64,000 bases of DNA from JBNNGK01 sp050268245 (GTDB lineage: Bacteria; Pseudomonadota; Gammaproteobacteria; Enterobacterales; Enterobacteriaceae). Below the pieces are notes generated by a model, which saw only the letters and a list, made by a program, of their open reading frames with translations, was not told where the DNA came from and ran no database searches. The DNA is taken from NCBI RefSeq assembly GCF_050268245.1, contig NZ_JBNNGK010000011.1, positions 62,001 through 126,000 on the forward strand. The letters are read 5' to 3'. Within the stretch, counting starts at the first letter, position 1. Each line of letters starts with the position of its first letter. This document shows positions 46,493-55,753 of the stretch, one piece after another. Both the position numbers and the translations under genes were made by a program.

Positions 46493-46628
46493 CGGACAAA
46501 TTATAATGCCTCGGATTAAAAAAACTAATGATACATGTACTCTGAAAAGAGCCCGTAACGTGTCATTCAAGGCAGCCTGATTTCTAAGCTGGGTCATTTG
46601 GAAATTGTTACACAAAAGTAGCTAATTC

Positions 46629-47543
46629 ATGTCGAAACGTTTACCTCCCCTCAATGCGCTGCGAGTGTTCGATGCGGCGGCACGCCATCTGAGTTTTACC
46701 AAAGCGGCTGAGGAGTTGTTTGTCACTCAGGCCGCTGTAAGCCACCAGATCAAGTCGCTGGAAGATTTCCTTGGTTTGAAATTGTTTCGTCGGCGCAACC
46801 GTTCGTTACTGCTCACGGAAGAAGGGCAGAGTTATTATTTAGATATTAAGGAGATTTTTTCCTCGATCAATGAAGCGACGCGTAAGTTACAAGCACGTAG
46901 CGCTAAAGGTGCTCTGACCGTCAGTTTGCCGCCGAGTTTTGCTATTCAATGGCTAGTGCCGCGTCTTTCTGGTTTTAACTCAGCTTATCCGGGCATCGAC
47001 GTGCGTATCCAGGCTGTTGATCGTGAAGAAGATAAGCTGGCGGATGATGTGGATGTGGCGATTTTCTATGGACGCGGCAATTGGCCGGGGCTACGCGCAG
47101 AGCGTTTATATGCAGAATATTTGTTGCCGGTTTGCTCGCCGAGTCTGTTGGCAGGCGAACATGCATTAAAATCACCGAGCGATCTGGCTTATCATACACT
47201 CCTGCATGATACTTCACGCCGTGACTGGTTGGCTTACACCCGCCAATTGGGCTTGCAGCACATCAATGTGCAACAAGGGCCGATCTTTAGCCATAGTGCG
47301 ATGGTGGTGCAGGCGGCGGTGCACGGGCAAGGGATTGCGTTAGTCAATAACGTCATGGCACAATCTGAAATTGAAGCCGGGCGGTTGGTGTGTCCGTTTA
47401 ATGATGTGCTGGTCAGCAAAAATGCTTTTTATCTGGTATGTCATGACAGCCAGGCAGAACTGGGTAAAATAGCCGCCTTCCGCCAATGGATACTGGCACG
47501 AGCAGCCAGCGAGCAGGAAAAGTTCCGCTTTCGCTATGAATAA
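46629..47543 (+). CDS. gcvA: Glycine cleavage system regulator GcvA
   Basis: A 304-residue LysR-type regulator matching E. coli GcvA from the start (LPPLNALRVFDAAARHLSFT) through the HTH (AAVSHQIKSLEDFLGLKLFR). It activates gcvTHP and gcvB with glycine. Divergent from gcvB, as in E. coli. Confidence 0.96.
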   Translation: MSKRLPPLNALRVFDAAARHLSFTKAAEELFVTQAAVSHQIKSLEDFLGLKLFRRRNRSLLLTEEGQSYYLDIKEIFSSINEATRKLQARSAKGALTVSLPPSFAIQWLVPRLSGFNSAYPGIDVRIQAVDREEDKLADDVDVAIFYGRGNWPGLRAERLYAEYLLPVCSPSLLAGEHALKSPSDLAYHTLLHDTSRRDWLAYTRQLGLQHINVQQGPIFSHSAMVVQAAVHGQGIALVNNVMAQSEIEAGRLVCPFNDVLVSKNAFYLVCHDSQAELGKIAAFRQWILARAASEQEKFRFRYE

Positions 47544-47597
47544 TCAACTGGGTTGCAGCCAAGCGGCAGCCGAATTTTCTTTCAAAGGTACATAACG

Positions 47598-47993
47598 ATG
47601 ATGAGTCGTTCAATGCTGGTTTTCGCCGCAATCAGCGGTTTTGTATTTGTCGCCTTAGGGGCGTTTGGTGCACATGTGCTGAATGGGGCGCTCGGCGCTA
47701 ATGAAATGGCTTGGATCCACACTGGGCTGGATTACCAAGGTTTTCATACCTTGGCTATCTTAGCGTTGGCGGTTGCAATGCAACGCCGTGTGAGTCTGTG
47801 GTTTTATTGGAGCGGGGCGCTGTTGGCGCTTGGCACCGTGTTGTTCAGCGGCAGCCTTTACTGTCTGGCGCTGTCACACCTCAAAATCTGGGTGTATGTT
47901 ACGCCGATAGGCGGCATGTGCTTCCTGATCGGTTGGGTATTGATGTTGATTGGCGCTTTGCGTCTGAGGAAAAAGGCCGAGCGCCATGAATAA
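47598..47993 (+). CDS. ygdD: DUF423 membrane protein YgdD
   Basis: A 131-residue inner-membrane protein with about 4 helices of the DUF423 family (FVALGAFGAHVL, FHTLAILALAVAMQRR). Function unknown. AAAGG precedes the ATG at 47598; the longer frame from 47553 is rejected. It overlaps rlmM by 8 bases, suggesting coupled translation. Confidence 0.93.
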   Translation: MMSRSMLVFAAISGFVFVALGAFGAHVLNGALGANEMAWIHTGLDYQGFHTLAILALAVAMQRRVSLWFYWSGALLALGTVLFSGSLYCLALSHLKIWVYVTPIGGMCFLIGWVLMLIGALRLRKKAERHE

Positions 47994-49086
47994 GATTGCG
48001 TTGTATTGCCGTCCCGGCTTTGAAAAAGAGTGTGCGGCGGAAATTACGGATAAAGCGTCCCAGCTTGATGTGTTTGGTTTTGCGCGAGTCAAAGAAAACA
48101 GCGGTTATGTTTTATTTGAATGCTATCAACCGGATGATGCAGACCGTTTGGCGAAAGAGCTTCCTTTTCGCGAGTTGATTTTTGCCCGCCAAATACTGGT
48201 GGTGGGGGAATTGCTGCGTGATTTGCCGCCAGAAGATCGCGTTTCACCGATTGTCGGCATGCTGATGGGCGTTGTCGATCGCGGTGGCGAACTGCGAGTC
48301 GAGGTAGCCGATACCAACGAAAGTAAAGAGTTGATGAAGTTTTGCCGTAAGCTAACGGTACCGCTGCGGGCGGCGATGCGAGAGCAAAAAGTCCTGATGG
48401 CGCGTGAAAATCTATCGCGGCCAGTCGTGCACGTCTTCTTTATTGCGCCGGGCTGTTGCTATGTGGGGTATTCCTATAGCAATAACAATTCGCCGTTCTA
48501 TATGGGCATCCCGCGATTGAAATTCCCGTCCGATGCACCAAGCCGTTCAACGCTGAAGTTGGAAGAGGCTTTCCACGTATTTATTCCTGCCGACGAGTGG
48601 GAAGAGCGCCTTGCCAGTGGTATGCATGCGGTCGATCTCGGCGCTTGCCCGGGCGGCTGGACCTATCAACTGGTGAAACGCAGTATGATGGTGCATGCCG
48701 TTGATAATGGCCCGATGGCGCCTAGCCTGATGGACACCGGACAAGTGACGCACCACCAAGCCGATGGTTTCAGGTTCGAACCGGCTAGCAGTAAGATCTA
48801 TTGGTTGGTTTGCGACATGGTGGAAAAACCGGCCAAGGTCACCAGTCTGATGATCCAATGGCTGGTAAAAGGCTGGTGTCGTGAGGCAATCTTCAACCTG
48901 AAGTTACCGATGAAGAAGCGTTACGAAGAAGTTTCACAGAACTTACAAGCGATACGCGAGGCGCTAGCCGCAGCGGGAATTAGCGCTGAGGTACACGCTA
49001 AGCAGTTGTATCACGATCGTGAAGAAGTCACTGTGCATGTTCGCCGCATGTGGTCGGCTATTCCTGGCCGTCGCGACGAGCGTTAA
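47986..49086 (+). CDS. rlmM: 23S rRNA 2'-O-ribose C2498 methyltransferase RlmM
   Basis: A 366-residue SAM-dependent methyltransferase acting on C2498 of 23S rRNA. It has an N-terminal THUMP-like domain and a Rossmann RlmE-type core with VDLGACPGGWTYQLV as the SAM motif, plus the downstream VCDMVEKPAKV. Its place after ygdD matches E. coli. Confidence 0.96.
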   Translation: MNKIALYCRPGFEKECAAEITDKASQLDVFGFARVKENSGYVLFECYQPDDADRLAKELPFRELIFARQILVVGELLRDLPPEDRVSPIVGMLMGVVDRGGELRVEVADTNESKELMKFCRKLTVPLRAAMREQKVLMARENLSRPVVHVFFIAPGCCYVGYSYSNNNSPFYMGIPRLKFPSDAPSRSTLKLEEAFHVFIPADEWEERLASGMHAVDLGACPGGWTYQLVKRSMMVHAVDNGPMAPSLMDTGQVTHHQADGFRFEPASSKIYWLVCDMVEKPAKVTSLMIQWLVKGWCREAIFNLKLPMKKRYEEVSQNLQAIREALAAAGISAEVHAKQLYHDREEVTVHVRRMWSAIPGRRDER

Positions 49087-49094
49087 TATTCTTA

Positions 49095-49128
49095 CCCCCA
49101 GTGGCTAATGAGTATTGGTTTCTGGGGG
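49095..49128 (+). terminator. Stem-loop after rlmM
   Basis: CCCCCAG pairs with CTGGGGG across a 20-base loop; no T-run follows. Possibly the transcript end shared with xni on the opposite strand. Confidence 0.5.
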
Positions 49129-49175
49129 CTGCTATTCGTCAACGCAGGGCGTTTCATGGCCCGTGTCAAACTGGG

Positions 49176-49934
49176 TTAGCGGGAAGGTAGGCGTAATTGT
49201 TGTAGATTACCATCGAGCTGAAGATCGGTGCGTAATGTGGCGATTTGCTTGCAGATATAGGCCATGTCGCGGTACAGCTCCAGCTTGCTGCGCCATTTCT
49301 CGGGCACTTCCGCCAGATGTTGATACAAATTATCCAAGTTTATTGCCTGTTGCAGTAACAGCACCGCCGTTTTGGGACCAATACCGGCAACGCCAGGGAT
49401 CTTGCTGCTACTGATACCCGCCAACCCCCAATAATCTGCCAACTGTTGGGGTAACACGCCAAATTCTTGCTGCACAAAGGGCATATCTAGCCAGCGTTTC
49501 TGAAAGTAATCGCGAATCTGTACATTCGGAGCCAATAACTGACAATAACCTTTGTCGGTAGACACAATGGTCACCTGATAGCCGTTGCCAGCCACTTTCA
49601 CCGCCAGCGTCGCGGCCAGATCGTCCGCTTCATTACCCGACGAATGCCAGCAGGCAACGCCTAATGATTCAAACGCCTGCCGAAGCTGCGGCATTTCCTG
49701 CTGTAAGTTTTCCGGCATTGGGGAGCGCCCGGCTTTATAGTCTGGTAATAATTGATGTCGCCAGCTATCGCTGCGGTCATCTTTATCAAACACCGCTACC
49801 GCATGTGTAGGGCAACTATGTTGAATCAACTGTTGCAAAGCATGGCGACATGCGTCTACGCAGGGGGAGCCCTGTACCGCATGAATACGGCGGATAAGGT
49901 TTAAAGCGTCGACAATTAACAAATGTATGGGCAT
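49176..49934 (-). CDS. xni: Flap endonuclease Xni
   Basis: A 252-residue 5'-3' exonuclease/flap endonuclease related to the 5' nuclease domain of DNA polymerase I (E. coli Xni/ExoIX). It has acidic metal-site motifs VDALNLIRRIH, VFDKDDRSDSWR and NEADDLAAT, and a helix-hairpin-helix GIGPKTAVLLL near residues 183-193. Confidence 0.93.
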   Translation of the reverse strand: MPIHLLIVDALNLIRRIHAVQGSPCVDACRHALQQLIQHSCPTHAVAVFDKDDRSDSWRHQLLPDYKAGRSPMPENLQQEMPQLRQAFESLGVACWHSSGNEADDLAATLAVKVAGNGYQVTIVSTDKGYCQLLAPNVQIRDYFQKRWLDMPFVQQEFGVLPQQLADYWGLAGISSSKIPGVAGIGPKTAVLLLQQAINLDNLYQHLAEVPEKWRSKLELYRDMAYICKQIATLRTDLQLDGNLQQLRLPSR

Positions 49935-49948
49935 GGCATTTACGCTAA

Positions 49949-49976
49949 TAAAAAAGAGGGCGGCTTAGCGCCACCC
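49949..49976 (-). terminator. Terminator of ppnN
   Basis: On the minus strand, GGGTGGC / GCCGCCC with a 5-base loop is followed by T-rich sequence (CTTTTTTA-like), just past the ppnN stop. Confidence 0.8.
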
Positions 49977-49985
49977 GATGAATGA

Positions 49986-51350
49986 TTAAGCAATAATTTC
50001 GTAGCAAGGTACATAGGCGGTACCCGGCAGCTTCATGCGGTGCTGGGCGACAAAACCTTGTAGGAGACTATCCATCTGCTTCATCATTTGCGGATCGCCG
50101 TGCAACTTGTAAGGGCCAAATTGTTCGATCGCGTGAATGCCGTTTTCTTTCACGTTACCAGCGACGATACCGGAAAACGCACGACGCAGTGCGGCGGCCA
50201 ATTCTTCCGGCGGCTGCTCTGGAGAGAGATTGAGATTAGCCATATTTTCATGGGTTGGCTCAAACGGCAGTTGTAGATCCGGTGCAATGCGCATTGACCA
50301 GTTGAAGCTGTAAGCATCGCCCGTGTTACGCCGATTTTCTTTGACTAACGGCATGGCCAGTTTCATTTGACGAGCGACTTCGGCGGGATCGTCAATGATG
50401 ATGGTATAGTGACGGCGCGCTGCATCGCCGAGCGTATTCATGATGAACTCATCGAGAACACGGAAATAGTCGGCGCTTTCTTTTGGCCCCGTCAGAATCA
50501 ATGGCAGCACCTGCTCGCTGTTCTCCGGGTTCATTAAGATACCCAGCAGATACAGCAATTCTTCGGCAGTGCCGACGCCGCCCGGGAAGATGATAATACC
50601 GTGAGCGATACGCACAAAAGCTTCCAGGCGTTTTTCGATGTCAGGCATGATCACCAGTTCGTTGACTAGCGGATTGGGTGGTTCTGCAGCAATAATGGAG
50701 GGCTCCGTCATACCGATGAAACGGCTATTGCGGTAGCGTTGCTGTGCGTGACCCACCGCCGCGCCCTTCATTGGTGCTTCCATTGCGCCAGGGCCGCAGC
50801 CGGTGCAGATATTCAGTTCACGCAGGCCGAGCTCACTGCCGACTTTGCGCGCATACAGATATTCGGTTGCGTTAATCGAGTGACCGCCCCAACACACGAC
50901 CATGTTGGGATCTTCATCCAGATGCAGTGTGCGTGCGTTGCGCAAGATGGAGAACACCAAGTTAGTAATGTGCGCGGAATTTTCCAGATTCAAATGTTGA
51001 AAGCGGCCTGCGATAACCAACTGCCCGTGGACGAACAGAATATCGCGCAGTACCGCGAACAGATTGGCTTGCAGCGAACGAATGATACGGCCGTCAACAA
51101 ATGCCTCTTCTGGTGGATTAACCAATTCCAGTTTGACCCCACGCTCGCGGCGTAACACATTGATATCAAAACTTTCATAACGCGATAGCAACTGTTTACT
51201 GTTGTCCGTCTGACTACCTGAATTCAATACGGCAAGGGAACAATTGCGGAACAAACGGTACAGGTCGCTGCTGGCGGTGCGCTTCAGCATGTCTACTTCC
51301 AACTGCGACAACAAATCCATAGCGCCAAGTGGGCTGATATGTGTAATCAA
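49986..51350 (-). CDS. ppnN: Nucleotide 5'-monophosphate nucleosidase PpnN
   Basis: A 454-residue LOG-family nucleosidase that cleaves purine and pyrimidine monophosphates to base and ribose 5-phosphate, and in E. coli is stimulated by (p)ppGpp. The LOG motifs PGGVGTAEELLYLLG and the CTGCGPGAMEAP loop are visible. The start is a TTG at 51350 with AAGGAG six bases upstream; this gives MITHISPLGAMDLLSQLEVD and exactly the E. coli length. The in-frame ATG at 51398 is an unsupported extension. Confidence 0.95.
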   Translation of the reverse strand: MITHISPLGAMDLLSQLEVDMLKRTASSDLYRLFRNCSLAVLNSGSQTDNSKQLLSRYESFDINVLRRERGVKLELVNPPEEAFVDGRIIRSLQANLFAVLRDILFVHGQLVIAGRFQHLNLENSAHITNLVFSILRNARTLHLDEDPNMVVCWGGHSINATEYLYARKVGSELGLRELNICTGCGPGAMEAPMKGAAVGHAQQRYRNSRFIGMTEPSIIAAEPPNPLVNELVIMPDIEKRLEAFVRIAHGIIIFPGGVGTAEELLYLLGILMNPENSEQVLPLILTGPKESADYFRVLDEFIMNTLGDAARRHYTIIIDDPAEVARQMKLAMPLVKENRRNTGDAYSFNWSMRIAPDLQLPFEPTHENMANLNLSPEQPPEELAAALRRAFSGIVAGNVKENGIHAIEQFGPYKLHGDPQMMKQMDSLLQGFVAQHRMKLPGTAYVPCYEIIA

Positions 51351-51569
51351 GGTAACTCCTTTGCACCCATACTGGGGCGGTAGTAATCCATACAGCAACA
51401 GAACAGCTTAGGGTTATTGTTAATTGGCGCTTCGCCTAGCGATAAGATTATCGATTTGCTCGCCAGGGCGCGCTTTTGCTGCGAGTACCCTGAATTAACC
51501 TTACCGTTGTCCCTTGGCTTTTACCAATGTAAACCTGCCGTTAGCTTAGTTGTTGAGCAACGCTTCACA

Positions 51570-52415
51570 TTATTGACGTACCAAGCGGCCATGAGACGGT
51601 ACAAATTCTGTGTTGCTGCGCCACGGGTTGATGTCCAATCCGCCGCGGCGGGTATAGCGTGCATACACTGACAACCGTTGTGGCTGGCAAAAACGCATAA
51701 TGTCGTTGAAGATGCGCTCAACGCATTGCTCATGAAATTCATTATGATGCCGAAACGACACTAAATAGCGCAGCAACGCTTCACGATTTATTTGCTGCCC
51801 ACTGTAGGTGATTTGAACCGAACCCCAGTCAGGTTGGTTGGTGATCAGGCAGTTTGATTTTAGCAGGTGGCTCACCAAGGTCTCTTCTACGTGACGTCCG
51901 CCCGCAGCGTCTTGCAAATAATCGGCATTGAATTGGTAGCTATTAATGGTGATGTCTTGTTTATCAATACATTCGCCGCTAAACCGGGCGATGGGTTGCC
52001 CTTCGACTTCATCGAGGCTGAATAACATAACGCTGACATTGCCTTGCGCACAGGCGGCAAGATCGCGTTGCAGCGTCTGTCTAACCGTTTCCCTGTCGGA
52101 AAATTGCGTTTGGTTAAAGCTATTGAGATACAGCTTAAAGCTTTTGGATTCGATCAGGTTTTCACTAAACGCATCAAGGCTGATTTCACCTACCGCAACT
52201 TGCGGTAACCCTTTCTCGTTTAGCCAAGATAGTTCATACAGTGTCCAAATATCGGCACCGTGGAAGGGCAAAGTGTCTGGATATAGGCCCAACGGTTCGC
52301 GGTTCATGCTGCGTGGCACGGGTTGCAGTAGCGCAGCGTCGTACTGGTCATGATAGGCGGTTGGCTTGCCCAATGTCAGATTCGACAATGCCTGATGATC
52401 TTTATAGGAGGACAT
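51570..52415 (-). CDS. queF: NADPH-dependent 7-cyano-7-deazaguanine reductase
   Basis: A 281-residue long-form QueF that reduces preQ0 to preQ1 in queuosine synthesis. The substrate-binding ESKSFKLYLNSF (about 89-100) and the catalytic Cys C189 in LKSNCLITN are present. It is transcribed divergently from syd. Confidence 0.96.
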   Translation of the reverse strand: MSSYKDHQALSNLTLGKPTAYHDQYDAALLQPVPRSMNREPLGLYPDTLPFHGADIWTLYELSWLNEKGLPQVAVGEISLDAFSENLIESKSFKLYLNSFNQTQFSDRETVRQTLQRDLAACAQGNVSVMLFSLDEVEGQPIARFSGECIDKQDITINSYQFNADYLQDAAGGRHVEETLVSHLLKSNCLITNQPDWGSVQITYSGQQINREALLRYLVSFRHHNEFHEQCVERIFNDIMRFCQPQRLSVYARYTRRGGLDINPWRSNTEFVPSHGRLVRQ

Positions 52416-52472
52416 CTGCGGTCACCTTAATGATATACAATGAAGGCCAGTTTACCGTATGCGAGAGAAAAT

Positions 52473-53024
52473 ATGGACTATGAAGTAACGGATGCCCTGC
52501 GTGATTTTACCCAGCGCTATGTCGCGCTTTGGCAGCAAGAGTGCGGCCACGCTCCCGCCAGTGGTGACCTGTATGGTGTGGCCTCCCCGTGTATTGTAGC
52601 AACGCGTGATGATGACGTGTTGTGGCTACCGCAGCCGTTTACTCCCTCAGCGACGCTGGAAAAGGTTGAGAATGCGCTGGAGCTTCGTCTACAACCGGAT
52701 ATTCATGCGTTTTATACCCAACAGTATGCTGGTGATATGTGCGCGCAGTTTGGCGAACATGACCTTAGTTTGTTACAGGTGTGGAGCGAAGATGATTTTA
52801 TTCGCCTACAGGAAAATTTGATCGGTCATTTGGTGACGCAAAAACGTCTGAAACTGTCGCCGACGCTATTTTTGGCGACGACACCTTCAGAAATGCTCAT
52901 GGTATCGCTGTGCAATGTTAGCGGCAACGTCGTGCTCGAGCAGTTTGGTAGCGATAAGCGCACCATGCTGGCATCAAGCTTGGGGCATTTTTTGGATGCT
53001 TTACGTCCTAAAATGCCGGACTGA
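52473..53024 (+). CDS. syd: SecY-interacting protein Syd
   Basis: A 183-residue Syd protein that binds SecY in the membrane. Conserved blocks: LYGVASPCIVAT, WLPQPFTP and WSEDDFIRLQENLIGHLV. The ATG at 52473 aligns with E. coli Syd; the extension from 52440 does not. It is followed by the csrB locus, as in E. coli. Confidence 0.93.
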   Translation: MDYEVTDALRDFTQRYVALWQQECGHAPASGDLYGVASPCIVATRDDDVLWLPQPFTPSATLEKVENALELRLQPDIHAFYTQQYAGDMCAQFGEHDLSLLQVWSEDDFIRLQENLIGHLVTQKRLKLSPTLFLATTPSEMLMVSLCNVSGNVVLEQFGSDKRTMLASSLGHFLDALRPKMPD

Positions 53025-53044
53025 GGTTAAATACCTCGATTTCA

Positions 53045-53085
53045 TGTGCGAGATCTCTTACATGAGTTGTGCGAGATCGCTTTTA
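53045..53085 (+). promoter_or_regulatory. UvrY (GacA-type) binding boxes upstream of csrB
   Basis: TGTGCGAGATCTCTTACA at 53045-53062 fits the GacA/UvrY palindrome (TGTAAG-N6-CTTACA type) with a good right half. A weaker direct repeat, TGTGCGAGATCGCTTTTA, follows at 53068-53085. They lie about 115-155 bases upstream of the predicted csrB start, the kind of distance seen for UvrY/SirA sites. Confidence 0.75.
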
Positions 53086-53200
53086 TTTTTTTATCACTTA
53101 AGTGGGTAATTTGATTTATTAGCAAATGTATCAGTTAGTTAAGCTTTGCTTAAGAGAACTCTTAGATCAATTTTACGCTTTTCAGGCTTACAATCCCTTG

Positions 53201-53590
53201 TGATAAAAAGGGAATTAAGCGATCTTATGTTCACCGGAAGGATGCCGGATGGAGCAGGAAAGCGTCAGGATGATGCAGGCTTCAGGATGAAGAAGTGGAT
53301 GCACTCAGTGAAGAGTGGAAGGGATTGGCGTCAGGATGATGCTCAGGATGTTTCAGGATTGAAACCAAGGACACCTCCAGGATGGAGATTGAGAGCCGGC
53401 AAAGGAAGGTTGGTGGGTCAGGAAGACTAAGGAACCACATCAGGACGATGTTTAAAGGAATATAGCAAGGATTGTTTGGTCAGGATGACTGAGGGAAAAG
53501 TTTTCAGGGATCGAGCAGGGAGCACACTTTGTAGCGGGATAGCTATAAAACGAACCGGGGGCACTGTTAACGCAGTGCCCCCAACTTTTT
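53201..53590 (+). ncRNA. csrB: CsrB regulatory RNA
   Basis: About 390 bases packed with GGA motifs (I count about 28, many in CAGGATG or AGGGA loops), the hallmark of CsrB, which sequesters CsrA/RsmA. Long stretches match E. coli CsrB, for example GACACCTCCAGGATGGAGA and the 3' part GAGCAGGGAGCA. It ends in a GC-rich terminator. It lies between syd and yqcC as in E. coli. A -10-like TACAAT is at 53189-53194; the 5' end is approximate. Confidence 0.95.
53557..53590 (+). terminator. CsrB terminator
   Basis: Perfect 10-bp stem GGGGGCACTG / CAGTGCCCCC, TTAACG loop, then AACTTTTT. Confidence 0.93.
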
Positions 53591-53901
53591 GCGCCTATCT
53601 GATGGCTCCCTAGAGCAATGCATTGGCGAGATATGTCACATGCTGCTCGGCTTATTTTGCAACCAATACCGCGCGGTTTATCTGCTCGGCACGTAATGCC
53701 CCCCTCCTAAGGCGCTGTTGCGCTGAATCGTTAGCCCCTGGTTCGTGCCTTTATCGTCTGACTCGGCGTGTCTATCCTTAGTGTTGTCGCAACGCTACGC
53801 TTGGCAGTTTGGATAGTTGGGCTCTGGCAGGTTAAATGCTATGCTCTGCCGCCATTCAGCCGCTGCGCTGAGCTTTAGGGTTAAACAGATCGGGAATGCA
53901 G
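53591..53901. other. Intergenic region between csrB and yqcC
   Basis: About 310 bases containing the yqcC promoter region. I saw no ORF, RNA gene or repeat that I would defend here. Confidence 0.4.
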
Positions 53902-54231
53902 ATGAGTATACAAAATCAGGTTCGCCATAATTTGCAGGCGATAGAACAATCCATGCGTGACTTGGCGTTGTGGCAGGCGACTCCTCCTGCACCTGAGGCG
54001 TTCAGCAGCACTGAGCCATTTTGCATTGATAGCATGCAGGCGGAGGAGTGGTTGCAGTGGGTTCTGTTACCACGAATGTATGCATTGCTGGACGCAGATG
54101 CTCCGTTGCCAGTTCGCTTCGCTATTACTCCCTACTTCGAAGAAGCGTTAAAAGATAAAGAGCCAAGCTGTCTGCCATTGCTGGTGTTGCTACAGCGTCT
54201 GGATACGACGCTGAATAAAGATGCGCAATGA
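53902..54231 (+). CDS. yqcC: YqcC family protein
   Basis: A 109-residue small cytosolic protein of unknown function, like E. coli YqcC (MEAEEWLQWVLLPRMYALLD-like core and the terminal LLQRLDTTL). The second ATG, at 53902, is correctly spaced from GGGA. truC starts inside its stop codon region (4-base overlap), and the pairing with truC is conserved in E. coli, suggesting linked function. Confidence 0.9.
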   Translation: MSIQNQVRHNLQAIEQSMRDLALWQATPPAPEAFSSTEPFCIDSMQAEEWLQWVLLPRMYALLDADAPLPVRFAITPYFEEALKDKEPSCLPLLVLLQRLDTTLNKDAQ

Positions 54232-55004
54232 TGCTAGAGATACTTTATCAGGATGAGTATTTGGTTGCGGTGAATAAACCCGCGGGTTGGTTGGTGCATC
54301 GTAGTTGGCTCGATCGCCACGAAACGGTGTTTGTGATGCAAACGGTACGCGATCAGTTAGGTCAGCATGTCTTTACCGTGCACCGTCTCGATCGGCCTAC
54401 ATCTGGCGTGTTGCTGATGGCGCTGTCCAGTGAGGTTGCGCATCAGCTGTCGCAGCAGTTTGAACAGCATCAAGTAGAGAAAACGTATCATGCCGTTGTA
54501 CGCGGTTTTGTGAATGAAGCGGCGCGGCTTGATTATCCGTTGACACAAGAGTTGGATAAAATCGCCGATAAGTTTGCTGAGGCAGATAAAGCACCGCAGC
54601 CTGCAGTGACGCATTATCGCGCGTTAGCACAGGTAGAAATGCCCGTCGCCATCGGCCGTTATGACACCGCGCGTTACAGTCTGATGGAGTTGCGCCCGGA
54701 AACGGGGCGTAAGCATCAATTACGGCGTCATATGACCCATTTACGCCATCCCATTATCGGTGACAGCAAGCATGGCGACCTACGCCAAAACCGGGGAATG
54801 GCGCAGCATTTTGGCTGTTCGCGGCTGATGCTACATGCGAGTCATTTGCAGCTTACACATCCTGTCACCGGCGCACCGTTAACTATTTCCGCCGGTTGGG
54901 ATGAGCCTTGGCAAAGCGTGATGGCTCAGTTTGGCTGGCAGCAGGTTGTCCCTGAACTTGGCAGGGTTGAGTTTCCCGCAGCTTACGGTCAGGATATGCA
55001 CTAA
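54228..55004 (+). CDS. truC: tRNA pseudouridine-65 synthase TruC
   Basis: A 258-residue RluA-family pseudouridine synthase acting on U65 of tRNA. The catalytic aspartate is D55 in the motif HRLDRPTSGVLL; a late RKHQLRRHMTHLRHPIIGD block is typical. It overlaps yqcC and is followed by yqcA. Confidence 0.96.
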   Translation: MMLEILYQDEYLVAVNKPAGWLVHRSWLDRHETVFVMQTVRDQLGQHVFTVHRLDRPTSGVLLMALSSEVAHQLSQQFEQHQVEKTYHAVVRGFVNEAARLDYPLTQELDKIADKFAEADKAPQPAVTHYRALAQVEMPVAIGRYDTARYSLMELRPETGRKHQLRRHMTHLRHPIIGDSKHGDLRQNRGMAQHFGCSRLMLHASHLQLTHPVTGAPLTISAGWDEPWQSVMAQFGWQQVVPELGRVEFPAAYGQDMH

Positions 55005-55029
55005 TTTTACTGTGTAACAAGGGGGAACG

Positions 55030-55479
55030 ATGGCTCAGATCGGTATTTTCGTTGGAACGGTGTACGGTAATTCTCTGCTGGTAGCGGAAGAAGCGGAAAA
55101 TATCCTCAAAGAGCAGGGCCACGAGGTCAAGCTGTTCGAGGAGGGATCGCTGGAAGCCTGGCAATTTTATCGCCAGCATTTTGCGCTGGTGATTACATCT
55201 ACCACGGGGCAGGGCGATCTTCCTGACAGTATTGCCCCCTTGTTCGCCGCCATTCGTGACCAAATCGGCTATCAGCCGGAATTGCATTATGGCCTGATCG
55301 CCCTTGGTGATAGCAGTTACGATAATTTCTGCGGTGCCGGACGGGCGTTTGATGCCTTGCTGCAAGAGCAGGGGGCAACACGCGTGGGTGAAGTGTTGGA
55401 AATTGATGCGATGGAGCAACCAGAACCGGAGTCGTTTGCCTGTCCGTGGGTGCAGCAATGGGCAACGTTGCTCAAATAA
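55030..55479 (+). CDS. yqcA: Flavodoxin YqcA
   Basis: A 149-residue flavodoxin with an FMN phosphate loop FVGTVYGNSL and later TTGQGDLPD and ALGDSSYDNF loops. E. coli YqcA is a flavodoxin of uncertain partner. It is the third gene of yqcC-truC-yqcA and is followed by a hairpin. Confidence 0.95.
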   Translation: MAQIGIFVGTVYGNSLLVAEEAENILKEQGHEVKLFEEGSLEAWQFYRQHFALVITSTTGQGDLPDSIAPLFAAIRDQIGYQPELHYGLIALGDSSYDNFCGAGRAFDALLQEQGATRVGEVLEIDAMEQPEPESFACPWVQQWATLLK

Positions 55480-55485
55480 GATATG

Positions 55486-55510
55486 CCTGCTCATTGTAGC
55501 AATGAGCAGG
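55486..55510 (+). terminator. Stem-loop after yqcA
   Basis: Perfect 11-bp stem CCTGCTCATTG / CAATGAGCAGG with a TAG loop; no T-run, so a transcript 3'-end hairpin rather than a classic terminator. Confidence 0.6.
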
Positions 55511-55677
55511 GGCAAGTATTGCGATCGCTTTCTTACGTTATTCACGCTTTATAACATGAAGGCGACCGCGAATTGGTCGATTCTGGCGCGGAAGGAGCGC
55601 GGTTCGAGTCAATAGTGCTAAGCAAGGGTGAAAAGATGCACATGGCCTTGAGGAGCGTTCCGGGGTAGGATAAGTAC

Positions 55678-55711
55678 AAAAAATGCCGAACAGGCTTTAA
55701 CTGAACGGCAT
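55678..55711 (-). terminator. Terminator of yaeH
   Basis: On the minus strand, ATGCCG / CGGCAT with extra pairing inside, followed by six T residues; it lies 40-75 bases beyond the yaeH stop. Confidence 0.75.
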
Positions 55712-55753
55712 GTTGAAGACTGGATACCCTGCTGCAATAATATCTGCGGCGAA

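Noticed and set aside
53146..53430. 94-codon open frame on the plus strand
   Set aside because: It lies within the CsrB RNA; the lysine/glycine-rich translation just reflects the GGA motif repeats.
53230..53520. Short repeated CAGGATG units resembling a CRISPR or tandem repeat
   Set aside because: Units are short and irregular with no constant spacers; they are CsrA-binding GGA loops of CsrB.
55560..55620. Sequence with GGTTCGAGTC suggesting a tRNA T-loop
   Set aside because: The flanking bases cannot form T-stem, acceptor or anticodon arms, so not a tRNA.
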